Shown here in pieces: positions 58,149 to 64,000 of a stretch of DNA of 64,000 nt. The position numbers and the translations under genes are program-made. Below the pieces are notes generated by a model that did not search any database, had not been told where the DNA came from, and worked only from the letters and a program-made list of their open reading frames with translations. The stretch is from Oopsacas minuta (Eukaryota; Porifera; Hexactinellida; Lyssacinosida; Leucopsacidae). Location: the NCBI GenBank assembly GCA_024704765.1, contig JAKMXF010000099.1, forward strand, positions 548,419 to 612,418, in the 5' to 3' direction. Numbering within the stretch: position 1 is the first letter of the stretch; each line of letters begins with the position of its first letter.

Positions 58149-60441
58149 CACAGCCCTGCGGAAAAAAAAATTTTATTTGCTGATTGTTATTGCAAAACAT
58201 TTTCTAATCCACATTTTAATACTGATTTTGAATAATTTTGTAAAATATACGTATCACGTCTAGTTTTTTTGCAAAATTATTTTTAAATATTGGTATATTT
58301 ATCGATGAATGCATGAACCTCTACAAGTAAAATAGTGAAAATCTGCCATTTATAAATTTTTATTGATAATATAATCTTAGTTAATAAATAATTTGAATAT
58401 ATTAGTCTGAATCAGGAGTAAATTTCCGTTTTTTTTGACATTCTAGCATGAATAACATCAATACAATCTCTCTTGAGGCACCAGCAGTAATCAGCCATCA
58501 TATGAACGTCCCACCTCCCCTGATATCGTGTTTCCATTGTTTTTATGTCTTGGTGGAATCGTTCACCTTGCTCCTCGGAAACAGCTCCAAGATTCTCTGA
58601 AAATAGTCAATATGACTGTGAAGAAAGTGAACTTTTACACTCATATTGCAGCCGAGATTCTTGTAAGATTCAATCAACTCATTCACAAGTATTTTATAAT
58701 TAGGAGATTTCGTATTTCCCAAGAAGTTTTTCATGACATTTACAAATGCATTCCATGCACATTTTTCTTTGCATATCATAAAATTTGAAAAATTATCATC
58801 TCGAACAAGTTGTCTTATCTGAGGACCGTCGAATATACCGGCTTTTCTTTTCTCATCACTTAGGTAGTAAAACTTCTCGGTAATATATTTGAAACAATTT
58901 CCTTCTTTATCTAATGCCCTTACAAACTGTTTCATCAATCCTAATTTTATATGAAGTGGTGGAAGCAAAATCTTGATAGGATCCACTAGAGGCTCGTGAA
59001 TAATGTTCTTATCTCCAACATTAAGATTGGTTCTTGCTGGCCAGCTCTGTCTAGAATAGTGTTCGCTCTTTGTACGACTGTCCCATAAGCATAAAAAACA
59101 AGGGTATTTTGTATATCCTGATTGCTATCCCAAAAGAATGCATATGATTTTTAAGTCACCACAGATTACTCAATTGTTCTGGTTATAATTAATTTTATGA
59201 AGCACAATTTTCATGTTATCATATCGTTCCTTTAAACTTACTGAATGTCCAATTGGTATGGAACTAAATTTGTTGCTATTATGAAGTAGAACACATTTCA
59301 AACTATGTTTTTAAAGATCAAAAAAGAGTCTCCAATCATTAGGTACATACGGACATCCAAGAGCATTAACTAGCGGTGAAACATCATGACAAAACACAAA
59401 TCCGTCTTCCATTATGAAATATTTCAAAAATCCGATCTCTCTGTTCCTATATGAGTAAAATTTTGTTTCTGGGAGAAGCAAGTTTTTTTCTTTTAGCCTA
59501 GAACCTAACAACTCCGCAGATTCTTTAGATAAATCTAAATCACGTACCAAATCATTTAATTCAGACTGATTAAATAACTGTGGAGAATTAGAACAAGATA
59601 ATACACACGGAATAAAATCCTCATCTTCTCTAATTAATGAATCTCTAGTTTCACAATCATCAATTTCCGAGATAACATCCAAATTAGTAAATTTTGGAAC
59701 AGGTACATCAATAGAATGGGGAACGGGTCGTATTGCTGAATGTAAATTTGGATACTTGATCAATGACTTGGTTTTAGCATTGAATCCGGAAATATTCGCC
59801 ATACAAAAGTAACAATCGCTAATGTGATTTTGTGGCTCTCTCCATATCATTGGAATTCCAAAACTTAAACTCTTTCTGATTCCTTTTGTCCATTGTCTCA
59901 AATTTTCTACACAAGATCGGCACACTGTATGTGGAGCCCATGTTTTGTCTTGATCACCTAATCTCATTCCAAAATATTCTAAATATGCTTTTTTAACAAA
60001 TCCTGTTATTGTCGTAGTTTGTTTAGAAGTCATAAAACTCCCACAAATATAACAAAAGACGTCTGGATCATTACTGCACCTTCTCCGATAAGCCATATGA
60101 TAATAAAATATCAAAATAGTAGACTATAGTACAATAAAGCTGATATAACAAAAATAAAAATAAAAAAATTATGTAGAAAAGAATGGAGTTAAAGGGACAA
60201 ATTAGAAAATGCAATAAAGCACGCATCTGTTTATTTCAAAAGACAAAAATTCACACATGTATCAAATATAATCATTTATTCTAGGGAAGTGTACTTAAAA
60301 AAATCGACTTACATTAAAATGACATTTGAGTAAAAACGAGACGTGATAGGGGAATTCTGATGACAGATTGAGAATCAGCATACTCAAGTTAACTAAAAAC
60401 AACCCATGGATAATAATCAGCAAATTTGACGCAGGGCAGTG
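58149..60441 (-). mobile_element. CACTA-like (CMC-type) transposon, copy D
   Basis: Ends are CACAGCCCTGCGG on the left and (complement) CACTGCCCTGCGTCAAATTT on the right, flanked by TTA at 58146-58148 and 60442-60444. About 100 bp inside each end stands the inverted motif TATCACGTCTAGTTTTT / TATCACGTCTCGTTTTT, so the inverted homology extends well beyond the tips. The length is 2,293 bp. CACTR-type termini with a 3-bp duplication are the pattern of CACTA/EnSpm transposons. Its single gene fills nearly the whole element. Confidence 0.85.
58412..60096 (-). pseudogene. CACTA-like transposase, copy D (best conserved)
   Basis: ATG 60096 (MAYRRRCSNDPDVF) to TGA 58412, about 560 codons. N-terminal zinc region with CYICG and CRSC pairs about 40 residues apart; PMIWREPQNHISDCYFCMAN; QSELNDLVRDLDLSKESAEL; then DWRLFFDL, where a stop (59311-59313) falls in the strand carrying the proposed first Asp. 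Next come ICGDLKIICILLG (second Asp), YPCFLCLWDSRTKSEHY (Cys pair), LPPLHIKLGLMKQFVRAL (His), FLHSHIDYF, and after a frame change SEEQGERFHQDIKTME (Glu), MMADYCWCLKRD and a basic tail. The D-D-CxxC-H-E order suggests a CMC-like DDE transposase. Family members are usually listed as uncharacterized multicopy proteins. The unbroken first 267 codons are the longest intact part among the four copies. Confidence 0.85.
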
Positions 60442-60444
60442 TTA

Positions 60445-62109
60445 TTGTATAATCTGTAAAAAAAATTTAAAGTAGGAAAGTTTTTTGGAGTGTATATTCG
60501 GATTCCTCATAAAATTCTGTATAAGAAAGGGAAAAAATCCCAACGACCTCTTTTTTTGCCATAATGTTTTTTCAGTTACCCGCGATCATCTGACAAATTC
60601 TTTTCAATTGAATCCCAACGTATTCCCTATGATTATATGAATATGGCAGGCAATGGACAACATCTTAATAAATGGTGGCAGTTTCAAGAGATGGCAAATC
60701 CTCTATTGAGAAAGAGTCGAGACTTTAACTTACAATCAATGATTATGTTTTGCTTTGAGGAGATTGTGGACATGGAGTAAGGGATTTACACGGTATGAAA
60801 TATATAGATGGCTGAGGCGAGACTGATGGATCAATTACTCGCTAGGATAACACATGGATATTCTGTGAATTATTTTTTCATTTCAAATATATAGATTTTC
60901 ATTGAGTCCAATTATTGCAGCCATGTAGTTTTGTTTACAAATAATGCCTCAAATAGAATCGCTAACGCCAAGGCCACAGAAAGCGAACTCGCAACCACTT
61001 TGTAGGAATTGAAAGTGGATTGGGTATATAAGAGTAACAGTTGAAGCGCGCTCTCATGGAACTAAAAGAAACATAAATGCTATATTCGCCGTACTCACCA
61101 GAAATGTGTCAAGATAGATCTAACTTTTGTTGTAGCAATTGATTGTTACACATCTAGCACGCCTTCCAATGAGACGGAAATTATTCTGATAGAAAGAAAG
61201 GCAGTTACATTTTGAAACTTTGATTCGACTTGAGGGAATGAAACTATTTGGTTACATTGGGGAAGGTCAAAACGAAAGTATAATTTTAAAAGTTGAAGAA
61301 AATAGTACAATCTTCGACAGAATATAGATTACTTTTTCCTTGAATATTTAGTAGCCCTTCTTCGAATATTCGCCCTCTGAAGGATCCTCGAAATATATTA
61401 TCGTCCCCGCGTACTATTTGAGAAATAGTGTATATTGAAAATAGACAACAATCTTAAGTCAATAAGACTTGTACTAGAGTTTGGATCTGTAGATTAACAA
61501 ATGAGAAGGATTTATAGAGTCGTGAACGACTTGTAAAGAAAATGATCAAATATAGGATTTGTTTATGAATGGGTGAAATATATGATAATATTTATAGAAA
61601 TACCAAAGGACTATTTCAAGAGGTTTATTCTTCAGCAACAGTGTTTTGTATTTCAAATGGGGAAATTTTCATATGAATATGTATCTTATTGTAATTATTT
61701 CATGGTACATCTAACCTTAGTTGATTATTTCATTGAAATTTAGCAAATAACTCTGAATTATCCATGTTTACTCCATATTTCAAACATTTATTTTATTTAA
61801 TCTATTTTGAAATTATGGAAACTAACTGCTATGACATTATTGAAATTACTTTGTATATTTTATGATACATTGAGCAATTCATAAAGTGTCAACTGAGATG
61901 AACAGTTGATATTGCAATAATCTTTATGCGTTACTATAGTTTTAATGGATGACAATGTTTGATTAAATTTGTGTTCTTAGTACAAATCAAATATAGAGAC
62001 TCAACTCAAGCAAGTCAGTTTTACACTTAAATATCTCAAAAAGTTGAGACTAATTTGCCATGATTTCATGAAACTGATTTGTTTAAGTATACTAAATTTA
62101 TATGTGAAG
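60445..62109. other. Non-coding stretch
   Basis: No gene, RNA or bounded element is recognised. Confidence 0.4.
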
Positions 62110-62111
62110 TA

Positions 62112-63380
62112 CAGGGTGTCTCAAAAGTTTTTCCGCCTCAGTACTTCGATTGAAGTCGTTATAAATCGAACAGTATTGTTTACTAACCGACCATTTTTCA
62201 GATTATTATTAGCCTATAGTAGTCCAATACTATAATGAATACTTCATTACCTTATTTGATGATCTGTTTATATTTTCAATATTTTTTCTCAACTCTCACA
62301 AATTTCATACTTGGATGCCATGAAACCGAGATTTGCTATTCGTGAGCGAGCGATTGGCATGATTGAAGCGGGTTCAACACAGAAATCAGTCGCCAATACT
62401 CTTAGAGTCACAATTCTGACAGTTTAGAACTTATGTAAAAGGCATAGAGCTGGATATTTGCCTGATGACAAGCCCCGGTCTGGATGTCCGACGAAGCTTT
62501 CCCTTATTCCGAAAATTGTAATTCGAAAATCAATCGGGAAACGCCACAATTCAACCCCGAAATCTTGTGAAATATATCTCATCTAAGTCGGTGACCGTTA
62601 GTAAAGGCATAATTCACCCTTATTTAAGCGATATAATCGGAGCGAAAGCCTATAAAGACCCTCATACCCGAAATTGACTGAAAAACAAAGGGTAAAGAGG
62701 CTAGAATTCTGTCAAGAGCGCAAAACATGGACTAGTCGTTATTGGGAAAGAGTTCTTTTTAGTGATGAAAGCCCTTTTGAGCTTTTCCATCCGACTAATA
62801 GGCAGAATGATCGTGTTTGGGACATTAATTCGCATAACATTACCCCAGTTGAATCAGTCAAAAACCCCCCGAAAATGATGGTCTAGGGAATGATGAGCCG
62901 GTCAGGGCTATCAGAACTACACTTCATCTACCCAAAACGCTCAGTGAATACTAACTACTATATTAATGAAATCCTGGAGAAGTGTTGTCTCCCTACCTTT
63001 AAGCGTAGAAAGACTAGAGCCCCACTTACCCAAAGGAAAATGTGTCGAAAGATGTCCGAGACAATTTTCATGCAGGATAGCGTCCCTGCCCATACAGCCA
63101 TAAGGACTCAGAAATGGCTTTCAGAGCATCTACCTGGCTTTTGGGGAGAAAGATGTTTGGCCTAGTAACTCCCCAGATTAAAATCTCATCGAAAATCTTT
63201 GGTCTATTATGCAAGCAGAGCTAGACAAGAGAAAGCCCGCTACAAATTTAACACAGCTCGGAAATATTTGGAAAATATATGGAATGGGGTTAGCCCGTCG
63301 ATACTTGAGAATTTAGTTGATGGGATGCCAAGTCGAATTAATTCATGTATAAAACTTAATGGTGAATATATAGGTAAATA
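62112..63380 (+). pseudogene. Degraded Tc1-type element
   Basis: The left terminal repeat CAGGGTGTCTCAAAAGTTTT begins after TA (62110-62111). From ATG 62320 the reading MKPRFAIRERAIGMIEAGST starts the DNA-binding region. It is followed, through several stops, by RYWERVLFSDESPFELFHPT (first Asp), IFMQDSVPAHTAIRTQKWL (second) and NSPDLNLIENLWSIMQ (Glu, DD34E spacing). The C-terminal part is ARRYL, MPSRINSCIKLNGEYIGK. The right terminal repeat is not found, so the 3' end has been lost or is unrecognisable. Confidence 0.75.
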
Positions 63381-63524
63381 ATTAGATGAATCTATCTAAG
63401 AAATTCTATATTATAGTGGTATTTATAAGAGGAAAGACTTTGGAGACACCATGTACTCCTATTCAGATGCACCAGTTACTTTTAGCAAAAATTTATATTT
63501 ATGAACATATTAATTCATTTTCAG

Positions 63525-63664
63525 AGACGTCCGTATCTATTCTTTCGAATGGCCCTAGAATACTACATTCTGATCATGGAAAGTTATTAAAATTCACTGT
63601 TGAATTACTGCTGGTCGAATATTCACCTAACTTCACACTCGTAGCGACATCTGTATTTGAACAT
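63525..63664 (+). CDS. Possible beta-sandwich exon
   Basis: A TTAATTCATTTTCAG acceptor and a GTAAGG donor bound a 140-nt frame, phase 1 in and phase 0 out, reading KLLKFTVELLLVEYSPNFTL, then VATSVFEH. Lengths and phases match the FNIII A-C' exons at 13632 and 40427, and 'FTVELLLVEYSPNFTLVA' can be aligned to their B-C strands, but the Trp is missing. Treat as a candidate only. Confidence 0.35.
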
Positions 63665-64000
63665 GTAAGGAAAGAATGGTGTAATTCCAACTTGTATAGG
63701 AAGCTAAATTGTAAACATGTTGCAAAGCGAAATTTGCAAAAGAACATGGAGGAAAGAATTATGCAATTCCAATATAATAAGAATCTGAAAAAATGTTGTA
63801 CTCCGAAATCTGTAAACTAACATCGAATGGCAGAATGGTTCAAATCCAACATCTATAACAAACTGTGATGTAAGAATGTTGTACATTGACATCTTACAAT
63901 AGCATAGAAGGGACGAATGGGGCGAATGGGGGCTTCAAAACTGTATAAGAGATTGATACAATAAATATTGTTTGCAAAATATGGAAAATATATACTGTAA
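63665..64000. other. Non-coding end of window
   Basis: The frame extends to 63820 without the donor being used, but shows no domain beyond it. No other feature is seen. Confidence 0.3.

Overview
The window is AT-rich metazoan (invertebrate-like) nuclear DNA. Spliced exon fragments with GT-AG or GC-AG borders, very long introns and many different eukaryotic DNA transposons point this way. There is no bacterial operon structure, rRNA or tRNA gene, or CRISPR array. The species cannot be named. The relatives I recall of its commonest transposon protein are arthropod multicopy 'uncharacterized' proteins, but that is recollection, not a search.

Host layer: a series of short + strand exons (13632-13786, 15312-15916, 32793-32862, 40427-40590, 50099-50176, with weaker candidates at 42617, 50485 and 63525) reads as pieces of fibronectin type III (FNIII) domains. 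One exon also carries a membrane-spanning segment. Phases are compatible across the joins 32862 to 40427 (phase 1) and 40590 to 50099 (phase 0), so one or more FNIII receptor-like genes probably run along the + strand with introns of 7-10 kb filled by transposons.

Mobile layer, left to right: Helitron-like repeats (834, 12055, 34542, 53243); a coding-poor hAT-type element with near-identical 8-bp target duplications (4258-5399); a truncated copy of a 2.3 kb CACTA-like element (5899-7683); a mariner relic (17399-18376); a hAT element with perfect 8-bp target duplications (24285-25754); a Tc1 relic (26650-27560); two copies of one Tc1/mariner family (27741-29052 and 38885-40191); three end-bounded CACTA-like copies (30138-32455, 46883-49169, 58149-60441); two Ginger-like integrase transposons (35783-40283 and 42954-49318); a nearly intact Tc1 (50623-51975); a THAP/P-element transposase with an intron (54449-56419); and a degraded Tc1 (62112-63380).

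The most notable result is the nested structure at 42.95-49.32 kb. A 6,365-bp Ginger-like element starts TGTTG, ends CAACA, has 143-bp inverted repeats and is flanked by a 4-bp TCTA duplication. It encodes a 2A-type ribosome-skipping motif (GDIELNPGP) directly before a decayed integrase with PHD-like and Cys-rich C-terminal domains, and it contains a complete CACTA-like element with its own TTA duplications. The CACTA-like family itself looks like a short, single-gene CMC-type transposon whose product is usually met as an unannotated repetitive protein. Nearly all transposon genes here carry stops or frameshifts.
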